DNA from: an uncultured Collinsella sp.
Lineage (GTDB): Bacteria; Actinomycetota; Coriobacteriia; Coriobacteriales; Coriobacteriaceae
DNA: 45,291 nucleotides
Reading direction: 5' to 3'
NCBI GenBank assembly: GCA_900539735.1
Contig: UQDE01000016.1
Location: 1 to 45,291 of the forward strand
Shown here: positions 30,710 through 38,721 of the stretch, piece after piece
Position numbering within the stretch: position 1 is the stretch's first letter
Layout of the letters: the number at the start of each line of letters is the position of its first letter
Program-made: the position numbers and the translations under genes
The notes under the pieces: model-generated
The model's database searches: none
Told to the model about the DNA's origin: nothing
What the model saw: only the letters and a program-made list of their open reading frames with translations

Positions 30710-31897
30710 TTAGTCAAGCAAAAGCAATCGTTTGTAGACATCGAGACCTTTGAGTAGGATTTCCTCGTCGAAGAGCATGCTATCGGTATGCAGAGCGCTT
30801 GTGGCATAGGCGGGGCAGCCATCCGAATCACTCGGGTTGTCTTGGTCCTCTGGCATACCCGTGCCCAGCAGGAAAAACACGCCCGGCAGATGGCGCTGAT
30901 AGAACGCGAAATCCTCGGCGATCAGCAGCGGCTCGTCCACAAGTTGCAGCTCGGGCAAGGCAGGCGCAATGTGGGCAAACAACTCGGGGTCGTTATCGAC
31001 TGGCGGATAGCCCTCGGCAAAGTCGAGATCGTACGTACAGCCCGTTGCGGTGCACGCCTCGTCGAGCGCACGGCGTACGCCCTCGCGCGCACGGTCGAAC
31101 ATGGCGTCCGTAAACACACGCAAGCTACCGGCAACATGGGCCTCCCCCGCCACCGCATTGCAGACGGTGCCTGCCTGCAGCAGGCCGAACTTGCCAATGC
31201 AGGGCTCATCGGCACCCAACTCGTCCATGAGCTCGCGCTCGGAAACTAAGAACTTGGCCGCTGCCAGCGCGGCATCGTGCGATTCCTCGACTGGAACGCC
31301 GTAGGTCTTGGCGATATGGATACTCGTTCCATGGATATGAATGTGCGTCTCGCTTGAGCGCGCCAGCAGCGGACCGGGGCAGCTCGCCAACGTGCCGGCG
31401 GGCAGATCGGGCCACACATGAAAGCCAAAAATGCGGTCGGCCCCATAGCGCTCGAACACACCACTCTCGCATACCGTCTTGGCACCACCGGTCGTTTCCT
31501 CGGCCGGCTGGAACACAAAGAGAACGTTGCGCCTAATGGCGCCCGGCTGTTCGCGAATCGTACGGTCAACATACGTCGCGGCGGCAAGCGCCATGGCCAT
31601 GTGTCCGTCATGTCCGCAAGCGTGCATCTTGCCAGGATGGGTTGAGGCAAAGGCCGCTCCCGTCGCCTCCGCGATGGACAGCGCATCCATATCGGCGCGA
31701 ATCGCCGTGGCATGCGCGGCATCAACACCGGCGTCGAAGAAAGCACAGACGCAGCTGGGGCACGGATGGGTCACCTCGCAAGCGAGCGGTGCCAGCACGC
31801 CCTCGATATAGGCAATGGTTTGCGGAAGATCGAAATCGAGCTCCGGAATGCGATGGAGATCGCGGCGATAGCGACGGAGTTCTTGGAGCTCGGTCAT
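30710..31897 (-). CDS. M20 family amidohydrolase, possible N-acetyl-diaminopimelate deacetylase
   Basis: This 395-residue cytosolic metallohydrolase of the M20D (amidohydrolase) type has RRDLHRIPELDFDLPQT at the N-terminus, ATAIRADMDAL, the metal-binding HACGHDGH at 92-99 (C94) and PAEE at 131-134, then a lid domain from about 180. M20D enzymes remove N-acyl groups; DapL of Bacillus, which deacetylates N-acetyl-LL-diaminopimelate, belongs here. The divergent lysine operon with dapH (acetylase branch) next door makes that role attractive but unproven; other acyl-amino acids are possible. AAGGGA precedes ATG 31897; the longer frame from 31981 lacks a site. Confidence 0.85.
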   Translation of the reverse strand: MTELQELRRYRRDLHRIPELDFDLPQTIAYIEGVLAPLACEVTHPCPSCVCAFFDAGVDAAHATAIRADMDALSIAEATGAAFASTHPGKMHACGHDGHMAMALAAATYVDRTIREQPGAIRRNVLFVFQPAEETTGGAKTVCESGVFERYGADRIFGFHVWPDLPAGTLASCPGPLLARSSETHIHIHGTSIHIAKTYGVPVEESHDAALAAAKFLVSERELMDELGADEPCIGKFGLLQAGTVCNAVAGEAHVAGSLRVFTDAMFDRAREGVRRALDEACTATGCTYDLDFAEGYPPVDNDPELFAHIAPALPELQLVDEPLLIAEDFAFYQRHLPGVFFLLGTGMPEDQDNPSDSDGCPAYATSALHTDSMLFDEEILLKGLDVYKRLLLLD

Positions 31898-32044
31898 AGA
31901 GGATCCCTTCGTGAGGCACATCTGTTGCAACTTATTGTGATACAGGATTGTGGCGCACATGTTTCCAGCATATCCCTGCATTTTTTAAACGTTATATACG
32001 AATACTCTTGTTTGGTAAAGTGCAACGTGGTAGGGTCGTTACCA

Positions 32045-32207
32045 CTTGATAGAGGCGCGGGCACGAAGAACCGCGGGCGAGCCGGCAGGCTTTGACCCCG
32101 TGGGGAGGCGAAACCCGCCGAACTGGGCTTTTCGGGCACGAACAACCTGGTGGGCCTGTGGGAAACACCCACAGGACTGTCTGCAGCAATGCGGGAGCGC
32201 TATCCGG
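32045..32207 (+). ncRNA. Lysine riboswitch (L box)
   Basis: The leader of the lysA operon matches the lysine riboswitch pattern: GATAGAGGCGCGG at 32048, the AGAGG-GCG entry of the aptamer, then AAGAACC, GGGGAGGCGAAACCCGCCGAACTGGG, and the P5 hairpin GGGCCTGTGGG/CCCACAGGACTGTC, followed by closure of P1 with GAGCGCTATC (GATAG 32048-32052 with CTATC 32200-32204). CGCTATCC (32198-32205) is also complementary to GGATAGCG (32255-32262), which overlaps the ribosome binding site GAGG. So a translational switch is likely, with no terminator seen. Confidence 0.85.
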
Positions 32208-32275
32208 ACATTGGGTCCACGCTATGCGGATTCGATGCGCAGATGGCGCCGTCTGGATAGCGAGGTTTACGGGAC

Positions 32276-34585
32276 ATGGCATTGACCCCCAACGAGGCAT
32301 ATGCGGCCAAGCAGCCGTTTGTGGACAAGGAGACACTCGAGCATATCGTCGAGCAGTTCCCCACGCCGTTTCATCTATACGACGAGGCTGGCATCCGCCG
32401 CAACATGCAAGAAGTGCGCGACGCCTTTGCGTGGAACCCAGGCTTTAAGGAATACTTTGCCGTCAAGGCCAACCCCAACCCGGCGCTCATCTCCATTCTC
32501 AACGAATACGGCTGCGGCTGCGATTGCTCGAGCTATACCGAGCTCATGATCGCCCGCTCACTGGGTATCACGGGACACGACATCATGTTCTCGTCCAACG
32601 ACACACCGGCTGCCGACTTTGAGCTCGCCGACAAGCTGGGTGCCATCGTCAACTTTGACGACATCAGCCACATCGGGTTCTTTGAGCGCGTTGCGGGGCC
32701 CATCCCCAAGACGGTCAGCTGCCGCTTTAATCCAGGCGGCCTGTTCCAGCTCTCCAACGGCATCATGGACAACCCGGGCGACTCCAAATATGGCATGACC
32801 ACCGAGCAGCTCTTTGAGGCCTTCCGCATGCTCAAGGCCAAGGGCGCCGAGGACTTTGGCATCCACGCATTCCTTGCCAGCAACACCGTCACCAACGACT
32901 ACTACCCCAAGCTCGCGCGCATCCTCTTTGAGCTCGCTGTGCGCTTGGAGCGCGAGACCGGCGCACACGTCGCCTTCATCAATCTATCCGGCGGCGTCGG
33001 TATCCCCTACTTGCCCGAGCAGCAGGCCAACGACATTCACGCCATCGGCGAGGGAGTACGCGCGGCATACGACGAGATTCTGGTTCCCGCCGGCATGGGC
33101 GATGTGGCCATCTGCACCGAGATGGGCCGCTTTATGATGGGCCCCTACGGCTGCCTGGTCACCAAGGCCATCCACGAGAAGCAGATCTACAAGGACTATA
33201 TCGGTGTCGATGCAAGTGCCGTCGATTTGATTCGCCCTGCCATGTATGGCGCCTACCACCACATTACGGTGATGGGTCAGCCGGACGGTCCCGATAAAAC
33301 CGCAGCCCCCGTCACGAACACGTACGACATCACGGGCAATCTGTGCGAGAACAATGACAAGTTCGCCATCGACCGCGAGCTTCCGCATATCGACATGGGC
33401 GACCTGCTCGTGATTCACGACACCGGCGCGCATGGCCACTCTATGGGCTACAACTACAACGGCCGCCTGCGCTCCGCCGAGGTCCTGCTGCGCCCCGACG
33501 GCTCGGCCGACCTTATTCGCCGCGCCGAGCGCCTGGGCGATTACTTTGCCACGCTCGACGTGCTGCCGTGCGGCCGCGAGCTGCTGGCCAAATCGCGCGC
33601 CGAAAGCGCCCGCCGTCGCGCTCAGGACGAGCGCCTAGTAGTCGCCGCCCAATGGAACAAACGCGTCCAGATCGCGGAAGCGAAGGAGAAGAACATGGAT
33701 ATCCGCAATCTCGAGGGCTCAATCGTCGCCCTTGTCACGCCGTTTAAAAAGGACGGCAGTGTCGACTTTGACGCGCTTGAGCACCTTATCGATTTCCACC
33801 TGCAAAATGGCACTGACGCCATCCTCACCCTGGGCACCACCGGTGAGAGTGCCACGATGACCGATGACGAGGACAACTCCGTCGTCGCCGCTGTGGTCAA
33901 GCATGTTGCAGGACGCGTCCCCGTTATTGCCGGCTCGGGCTCCAACTCCACGCAGACCATGCTCACCAAGTCGCTCACCTATCAGGGCCTGGGCGCCGAC
34001 GGTCTGCTGCTCATCACCCCCTACTACAACAAGTCCAATGAAGAGGGTATCTATCAGCACTTTAAGACCGTCGCCGATGCCGTGGACATCCCCTGCATCC
34101 TGTACAACATCCCCGGCCGCTGTGGCTGCGGCATCAGCGAGCGCAACGTAGAACGCCTGGCCGCGCACCCCAACATCATGGGTATTAAGGAGGCCTCGGG
34201 CAACGTCGCCTACGCGGCCAAGATCGCCCACCTGCTGTCAGACGACTTCCGCATGTACTCGGGCGAGGACGCGCTTACCGTACCGCTCATGAGCCTGGGC
34301 GCCTCGGGCACCATCAGCGTGTGGGCCGATGTTCAGCCGCAGCTCGTGCACGACATGTGCCGCGCCTATCTGGACGGTGACGTGGAGCGCGCCCGCGATA
34401 TCCAGATTGCCGGCCAGCCGCTCATCAATGCCCTCTTTAGCGAGGTCAACCCCATCCCCGTCAAGGAAGCGCTCGCCCAGATGGGCATGATCGAGGCAAA
34501 CTACCGTATGCCGCTGTGCCCCATGGCAGACGACACGCGAGCCGCACTTACCGATGCTCTGAAGGGAGCTGGTCTACTTGATTAA
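32276..34585 (+). CDS. lysA-dapA: Diaminopimelate decarboxylase fused to 4-hydroxy-tetrahydrodipicolinate synthase
   Basis: One 769-codon frame contains two complete lysine-pathway enzymes. Residues about 1-450 are a fold III PLP decarboxylase (LysA): PLP lysine K64 in YFAVKANPNP, GGVGIPY, CENNDKF and DTGAHGHSMGYNYNG. Residues about 474-769 are a DapA aldolase: VALVTPF, GTTGES, YNIPGR with the catalytic tyrosine, GIKEASGN with the Schiff-base lysine and a normal C-terminus. The junction RVQIAEAKEKN-MDIRNLEG has AAGGAG (33683-33688) 6 bases before an in-frame ATG (33695), so DapA could also be made separately. LysA catalyses the last and DapA the first committed step. The TEMGRF motif in LysA replaces the more usual EPGR. 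Confidence 0.9.
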   Translation: MALTPNEAYAAKQPFVDKETLEHIVEQFPTPFHLYDEAGIRRNMQEVRDAFAWNPGFKEYFAVKANPNPALISILNEYGCGCDCSSYTELMIARSLGITGHDIMFSSNDTPAADFELADKLGAIVNFDDISHIGFFERVAGPIPKTVSCRFNPGGLFQLSNGIMDNPGDSKYGMTTEQLFEAFRMLKAKGAEDFGIHAFLASNTVTNDYYPKLARILFELAVRLERETGAHVAFINLSGGVGIPYLPEQQANDIHAIGEGVRAAYDEILVPAGMGDVAICTEMGRFMMGPYGCLVTKAIHEKQIYKDYIGVDASAVDLIRPAMYGAYHHITVMGQPDGPDKTAAPVTNTYDITGNLCENNDKFAIDRELPHIDMGDLLVIHDTGAHGHSMGYNYNGRLRSAEVLLRPDGSADLIRRAERLGDYFATLDVLPCGRELLAKSRAESARRRAQDERLVVAAQWNKRVQIAEAKEKNMDIRNLEGSIVALVTPFKKDGSVDFDALEHLIDFHLQNGTDAILTLGTTGESATMTDDEDNSVVAAVVKHVAGRVPVIAGSGSNSTQTMLTKSLTYQGLGADGLLLITPYYNKSNEEGIYQHFKTVADAVDIPCILYNIPGRCGCGISERNVERLAAHPNIMGIKEASGNVAYAAKIAHLLSDDFRMYSGEDALTVPLMSLGASGTISVWADVQPQLVHDMCRAYLDGDVERARDIQIAGQPLINALFSEVNPIPVKEALAQMGMIEANYRMPLCPMADDTRAALTDALKGAGLLD

Positions 34586-35318
34586 GACCGTCATTATGGG
34601 AACGGGCCGCATGGGCTCGCTCATCCGCACTACCGCCGAAGGCATTGTCGACGCCGCCGGGCAGCCCGTTTTTGATATCGTGGCCCAGATTGGCTTCGAT
34701 TTGAGCGAGCTCGAGAACGCACCGGCTGCCGACGTCATCATCGACTTCTCGAACGTCGCGACCTTCGACGCCGTCGTCGCCTATGTCGAGCGCACGGGCG
34801 CGGCGTTGGTCTCAGGCACCACAGGCTACACCCCCGAGCAGATGGACCGCCTGCGTGAGCTGGGCCAGAACACCCGCGTTATGCACTCGGGCAATTACTC
34901 CATCGGTATCGCAGCCCTGCGCCATCTGGTAGCGCAGGCTACACGCGAGCTGCCCGGCTTTGACTGCGAAATCGTCGAGACGCACCACAACCAAAAGGTC
35001 GACGCCCCCAGCGGCACTGCCAAGCTACTGCTCGACGCCGTCGTCGAAGCCGAGCCCGAGGCAGGCTACCACCCCGTCTATGGCCGCGAGGGCATGTGCG
35101 GAGCACGCGATCCCAAGGAAATCGGTATGCACTCGCTGCGCGGCGGCACCGTCGCCGGCGTGCACGAGGTGAGCTTCTTTGGCCAGGACGAGGAGGTCAC
35201 GCTCACCCACCGCGCCACGAGCCGTCAGATCTTTGTCAACGGCGCCTTGGCAGCCGCGCAGAAGCTCGTCACCCGCGAACCCGGCTTCTATACGTTCGAC
35301 AAGGTCATGTTTGCCTAA
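34578..35318 (+). CDS. dapB: 4-hydroxy-tetrahydrodipicolinate reductase
   Basis: This 246-residue NAD(P)H-dependent reductase makes tetrahydrodipicolinate in the DAP/lysine pathway. The dinucleotide-binding start IKTVIMGTGRMGSLI, VIIDFSNVATF, SGTTGYTPEQ and the substrate motif VETHHNQKVDAPSGTA are all present, as is the C-terminal LTHRATSR-F-GAL. It starts with TTG at 34578 inside the last codons of dapA (8-base overlap), with GGGAG upstream. It is co-directional with lysA-dapA and dapH, so probably under the lysine riboswitch. Confidence 0.95.
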   Translation: MIKTVIMGTGRMGSLIRTTAEGIVDAAGQPVFDIVAQIGFDLSELENAPAADVIIDFSNVATFDAVVAYVERTGAALVSGTTGYTPEQMDRLRELGQNTRVMHSGNYSIGIAALRHLVAQATRELPGFDCEIVETHHNQKVDAPSGTAKLLLDAVVEAEPEAGYHPVYGREGMCGARDPKEIGMHSLRGGTVAGVHEVSFFGQDEEVTLTHRATSRQIFVNGALAAAQKLVTREPGFYTFDKVMFA

Positions 35319-35357
35319 CCAGGTATCAACCGAATCCACCCAAAGGAGAGATAGCAA

Positions 35358-36077
35358 ATGAGCAACGCAGCCGAGATGGATGCACAGGAGATTATCAACT
35401 ACATCGCCACCGCGCCCAAAAAGACGCCCGTCAAGCTGTACGTGCGCGAGAAGCCGGGCATGAAGGTTGCCTGGGGCGACGCACATGTCTACGGCGGCCG
35501 TCGCGGCAAGACCGTCTTTGGCGACTGGGACGAGCTCAAGACCATCCTGGACGCCAATGCCGATTCCATCGATTACTACGACGTTGAAAACGATTGCCGC
35601 AACTCCGCCGTGCCCATGCTCGACCTTAAGGGCATCAACGCCCGCATCGAGCCGGGCGCGATCATCCGCGACCGCGTCGAGATTGGCGACCGTGCCGTCA
35701 TCATGATGGGCGCCATCATCAACATCGGCTCCGTTATCGGCGAGGGTTCCATGATCGATATGGGCGCCGTGCTGGGCGGTCGCGCCACCGTGGGCAAGAA
35801 CTGCCACATCGGCGCCGGCACCGTGCTGGCAGGCGTTGTGGAGCCCGCCAGCGCCACGCCCGTCATCATCGAGGACGATGTCATGATCGGCGCAAACGCC
35901 GTGGTCCTGGAAGGCGTGCACGTGGGCAAGGGTGCTGTAGTTGCCGCCGGCGCCGTGTGCGTCGAGGACGTCCCCGCCGGCGCCGTCGTGGCCGGTGTCC
36001 CCGCCCGCGCCATCAAGATGCGCGACGAGAAGACCGACAGCAAGACCGGCCTGGAAGAGGGCCTGCGCCAGCTGTAG
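35358..36077 (+). CDS. dapH: Tetrahydrodipicolinate N-acetyltransferase
   Basis: This 239-residue left-handed beta-helix acetyltransferase has an N-terminal region (EIINYIATAPKKTPVKLYV) like DapH of Bacillus and hexapeptide repeats from about 90 to 215 (IEPGAIIRDRVEIGDRAVIMMGAIINIGSVIGEGSMIDM, then VLGGRATVGKNCHIGAGTVLAGVVEP). This selects the acetylated DAP branch rather than the succinylated or dehydrogenase branch. AAAGGAGAG (35342-35350) precedes the ATG; the gap to dapB is 39 bases. Downstream lie a 12-base hairpin and a nested palindrome. Confidence 0.94.
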   Translation: MSNAAEMDAQEIINYIATAPKKTPVKLYVREKPGMKVAWGDAHVYGGRRGKTVFGDWDELKTILDANADSIDYYDVENDCRNSAVPMLDLKGINARIEPGAIIRDRVEIGDRAVIMMGAIINIGSVIGEGSMIDMGAVLGGRATVGKNCHIGAGTVLAGVVEPASATPVIIEDDVMIGANAVVLEGVHVGKGAVVAAGAVCVEDVPAGAVVAGVPARAIKMRDEKTDSKTGLEEGLRQL

Positions 36078-36079
36078 AA

Positions 36080-36107
36080 GTTACGCGGTTTTGCCAAACC
36101 GCGTAAC
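36080..36107. terminator. Strong hairpin after dapH
   Basis: GTTACGCGGTTT (36080-36091) and AAACCGCGTAAC (36096-36107) pair perfectly around TGCC, beginning two bases after the stop codon. There is no T-run, so it may act with the next palindrome or as an mRNA 3' stabiliser rather than a classical terminator. Confidence 0.6.
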
Positions 36108-36120
36108 GGCTCGACGCTGC

Positions 36121-36218
36121 AAACGCCCCTAAGCGGCAATCTGACGTTCAATCGTCGGTCGCGTACCGAAGTACGCTTCCCTCCTCTTTCACGTCACCTT
36201 GCTCGCTTAGGGGCGTTT
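36121..36218. repeat. Nested palindrome, family B copy 2
   Basis: Outer arms AAACGCCCCTAAGC (36121-36134) and GCTTAGGGGCGTTT (36205-36218) are perfect. The inner pair TGACGT (36142-36147) with ACGTCA (36191-36196) replaces TTGGCG/CGCCAA of copy 1, a compensatory change. The core GCGTACC-AAGTACGC and the flanking TCGTCG and CTCCTCTTTC are shared with copy 1 at 20124-20224. Confidence 0.82.
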
Positions 36219-36273
36219 TCGCTGACGTGAGCTCAACCTGCGGCGCAATGTCAGCAACCAAGCCGAAAACAAA

Positions 36274-36312
36274 AAAGGCCGAAGTCCCAAAAGGCTTCGG
36301 CCTTTGTTTTTT
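36274..36312. terminator. Bidirectional intrinsic terminator
   Basis: AAAGGCCGAAG (36274-36284) pairs with CTTCGGCCTTT (36295-36305), with A-run and T-run on the two sides; it can end both the lysine operon and the convergent nucleoid-protein gene. Confidence 0.9.
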
Positions 36313-36330
36313 GCAACGTCCAAGAGCAGT

Positions 36331-37335
36331 TTATCGATTCTCAATACTTCCGATGTTCTTGAGCTCGATGGAGATGAGGCCGTTGGGCTCGTTGACAAAC
36401 TCGATGTACTCAGAGTTCGAACCCATCTCGGCCGGGAAGCTGATCTCGATGCCCGTGTCGGTACGGATCTTGTGGTTGCGCACGGCCGCGCGTTCGACCT
36501 GCTTGCGCTCCACGAGCACACGCTCAGGCACCTTCTCCTCAGTCAGTGCCGCGCGCACGCTCTCCTTGATAACCGGCTCGTCCTCAAAGACCTCATCGAC
36601 GATATCCCAAGGGGGCAGTTCCTCGTCATCCTCAACTTTCTCGGCAACAGCAGCCTTAACCTTGGCGAGTGCTACAGCCGTGTTGGCACCGTGCTCCTCG
36701 GCGACTTCCTCGACCACACGCGTCACGGTGTCGATGACCTCCTTGCCCGATACCCCCGTGTCGCACTGCAGCAGGCCATCGGGAATGAGCATGCGATCCT
36801 CGCCGGCAATCTTGCGCTTCTTATCCACATAGCCGATCTCCATGGTGCTTGCACGCACGATTGCATAGCTCGGCACCTTTTGCGAGGGATTCGGCAGAAT
36901 GGCGTAGTGGCGCGCAATGTCGTTGCGCACCTCGCCCTCTTCGCGACCCACCTCGTGCATAAAAGCCTGCTTGGAGCCCAGCAGCATCACGGCAAACCAG
37001 CGGGCATCCTCATCGTCATCAAAGTCCGCCACAAGCACGTCAGTGGACTCGGCTTTCTCGGCCTTGGTAAGTTCGGAAGAGATGAACTCCGCAATCTGCT
37101 GAGACAGATCCACGAACTCACGCTCACCAAAGAAATAGCCCTTGAGCTCGCCGCCGAATGCGGAGTTCTCGGCAAACGTGGCACGCTTGTTATCAGCCGA
37201 GGTACGAGCGCGCCGCAGGTGCGTGGTTACGAAATTACGCACGGTGCGGCTCTCGATATCGAGCTCGCGCTGGCTCATAACGTTGACGGCAGAGTCAAAG
37301 TCCAGGATATGCAGAATCGCGTGATTGATTTTCAT
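36331..37335 (-). CDS. Nucleoid-associated protein (NdpA/YejK family)
   Basis: This roughly 334-residue protein matches the 37-kDa nucleoid-associated protein family: MKINHAILHILDFDS at the N-terminus, FAVMLLGSKQAFMHEVG in the middle, YAIVRASTMEIGYVD and the C-terminal FPAEMGSNSEYIEFVN. The biochemical function of the family is not well defined; members associate with the chromosome. The start at 37335 is preferred over the frame ATG at 37344 because GGA lies at better spacing. It is transcribed alone and ends at the terminator 36274-36312. Confidence 0.85.
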   Translation of the reverse strand: MKINHAILHILDFDSAVNVMSQRELDIESRTVRNFVTTHLRRARTSADNKRATFAENSAFGGELKGYFFGEREFVDLSQQIAEFISSELTKAEKAESTDVLVADFDDDEDARWFAVMLLGSKQAFMHEVGREEGEVRNDIARHYAILPNPSQKVPSYAIVRASTMEIGYVDKKRKIAGEDRMLIPDGLLQCDTGVSGKEVIDTVTRVVEEVAEEHGANTAVALAKVKAAVAEKVEDDEELPPWDIVDEVFEDEPVIKESVRAALTEEKVPERVLVERKQVERAAVRNHKIRTDTGIEISFPAEMGSNSEYIEFVNEPNGLISIELKNIGSIENR

Positions 37336-37409
37336 ATACGGCATTCCGTTCTAGATCGATTTCGGCACGAACCAGTATAGCGGTCGATCCCGCCCCAGGC
37401 GCATCGAAG

Positions 37410-37444
37410 ATTGGTGCATCGGGGACAGGTTGCTTTGCACCAAT
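37410..37444. repeat. Short hairpin with GGGGACAGGTT core (copy c)
   Basis: ATTGGTGCA (37410-37418) and TGCACCAAT (37436-37444) are perfect 9-base arms around TCGGGGACAGGTTGCTT. It lies two bases beyond the stop of the DUF2974-like gene. A near-identical direct copy lies just before that gene's start at 38625-38655. Confidence 0.8.
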
Positions 37445-37446
37445 GG

Positions 37447-38607
37447 TTAGCGCAGGAGCTCGGACTGCCAAGCCTCGAGCTGTTCTGCCAAGCTCTTGCC
37501 GGCAGCGGGCATGTCGATCTGGGGACGTTTGGGCAGAAGCGCACACTTAAGAATCGCAACGATAGTCTGCGAGACAAAGCGTCGCGTATCTTTGTCAAAG
37601 CCTTGCGCAGCCTGGAGCATCACGGGCAGACTCTCACGCAGATTTCCTGCGATATCCGCAAACCGTTCGGCGTCCGTAGCCTCAAACACGGAGAACAACG
37701 CATCTACAAAACGCTCGCGCTCGCTAGGTGACACTGCAAGCAGCATCTCACGAATGGAGCCATCGACGTATCGAGCACCGGCGGACAGGCGCTCACAGTA
37801 TACGAAGTCGCAACCATCAACCACCCAGCTAAAGGGATTGTGCTGCAGCAGGCTGAACTCGGTGCTCTCAACGATGGCATAGTCCTCTTGTGTCTCGAAC
37901 ATCATGCCGAAGATCGACGACCGAGGTAGCGTCTTGTCGATTCGACCGGAAAGATCGGCAAAGGCGTTGCCGTTCAGAAACTCCTCGACGAACCCTGGAC
38001 CATCATGGGAATACGCCCGTTCGATTCGCTCACGGGCGACATCGGAGCACATCGCCGCACCGTACACCGCAAGGTTTCCGCCCTTGGAATGACCTCCGCA
38101 CAAAAGCGGCCCGTCGATCGCATCCGCCGCCTCGTCCACATAACGCGCCGCGGATTCCTGGGCCGGTACAGGACACCGGAACGCCATGTTAAAGTCCTCT
38201 TTCCAGCCCACAATCGTGCTGTCGGTCCCCCGGAAGGAAAGATAGCTAAACCCCGCCGGAAACCGGAACGCCATGGCTGCAAACTGCTCCGTCGCCACCA
38301 CATCGCTCACGGCACGATAGCCGCAAACGTGCACGCCGCGGTATCTGGGATTTGCTGCCACGGCCTCCAACAAGGCCCTGCTTCCCTCTGGGTCCCACAA
38401 GTCGTCAATCATGTCCCGGTAGCACTCGGCACGCAGCAGTTCGCGTACGTCTAGGCCCTGCCAGTTCGTCAGCCCCGCCATATCACCCGGCAAGCGCAAA
38501 TAGGACAACCACGCAAAGACCAGGCTATCCACCGCGCAGAACGGCCGCTCCTCAAAGGGATCAAACGCCGTCTGGACATAGGTCAAAAAATTAGGCGAAT
38601 CCGACAT
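37447..38607 (-). CDS. DUF2974/Mbeg1-like alpha/beta hydrolase
   Basis: This 386-residue protein has a lipase-like alpha/beta hydrolase core: FSYLSFRGTDSTIVGWKEDFNMAF, then the nucleophile elbow GGHSKGGNLAVYGA (Ser in GHSKG at about 190) and SHDGPGF with an acidic/His region further on. The N-terminal CAVDSLVFAWLSYLRLP is typical of the DUF2974 family. Substrate unknown; no signal peptide. The gene is bracketed on both sides by direct copies of the GGTGCA-GGGACAGGTT hairpin. Confidence 0.8.
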   Translation of the reverse strand: MSDSPNFLTYVQTAFDPFEERPFCAVDSLVFAWLSYLRLPGDMAGLTNWQGLDVRELLRAECYRDMIDDLWDPEGSRALLEAVAANPRYRGVHVCGYRAVSDVVATEQFAAMAFRFPAGFSYLSFRGTDSTIVGWKEDFNMAFRCPVPAQESAARYVDEAADAIDGPLLCGGHSKGGNLAVYGAAMCSDVARERIERAYSHDGPGFVEEFLNGNAFADLSGRIDKTLPRSSIFGMMFETQEDYAIVESTEFSLLQHNPFSWVVDGCDFVYCERLSAGARYVDGSIREMLLAVSPSERERFVDALFSVFEATDAERFADIAGNLRESLPVMLQAAQGFDKDTRRFVSQTIVAILKCALLPKRPQIDMPAAGKSLAEQLEAWQSELLR

Positions 38608-38624
38608 GGCCCTCCCATCAACTA

Positions 38625-38655
38625 TGGTGCATTGGAGTCAGGTTACTTTGCACCA
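38625..38655. repeat. Short hairpin with AGTCAGGTT core (copy d)
   Basis: TGGTGCA (38625-38631) and TGCACCA (38649-38655) enclose TTGGAGTCAGGTTACTT. By eye, 27 of 31 positions match the copy at 37410-37444, in the same orientation. It lies between the DUF2974-like start and the ldh terminator. Confidence 0.78.
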
Positions 38656-38657
38656 AA

Positions 38658-38690
38658 AAGGCGCCCGGGCCGTGTGGACCCGGACGCCTT
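38658..38690 (-). terminator. Intrinsic terminator of ldh
   Basis: AAGGCGCCCGGG (38658-38669) pairs with CCCGGACGCCTT (38679-38690) with one mismatch; the minus strand continues into TTTTT. It lies just after the ldh stop. Confidence 0.88.
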
Positions 38691-38721
38691 CATTGTAGCT
38701 TTTCGCTCTAGCGAGCTTGAT

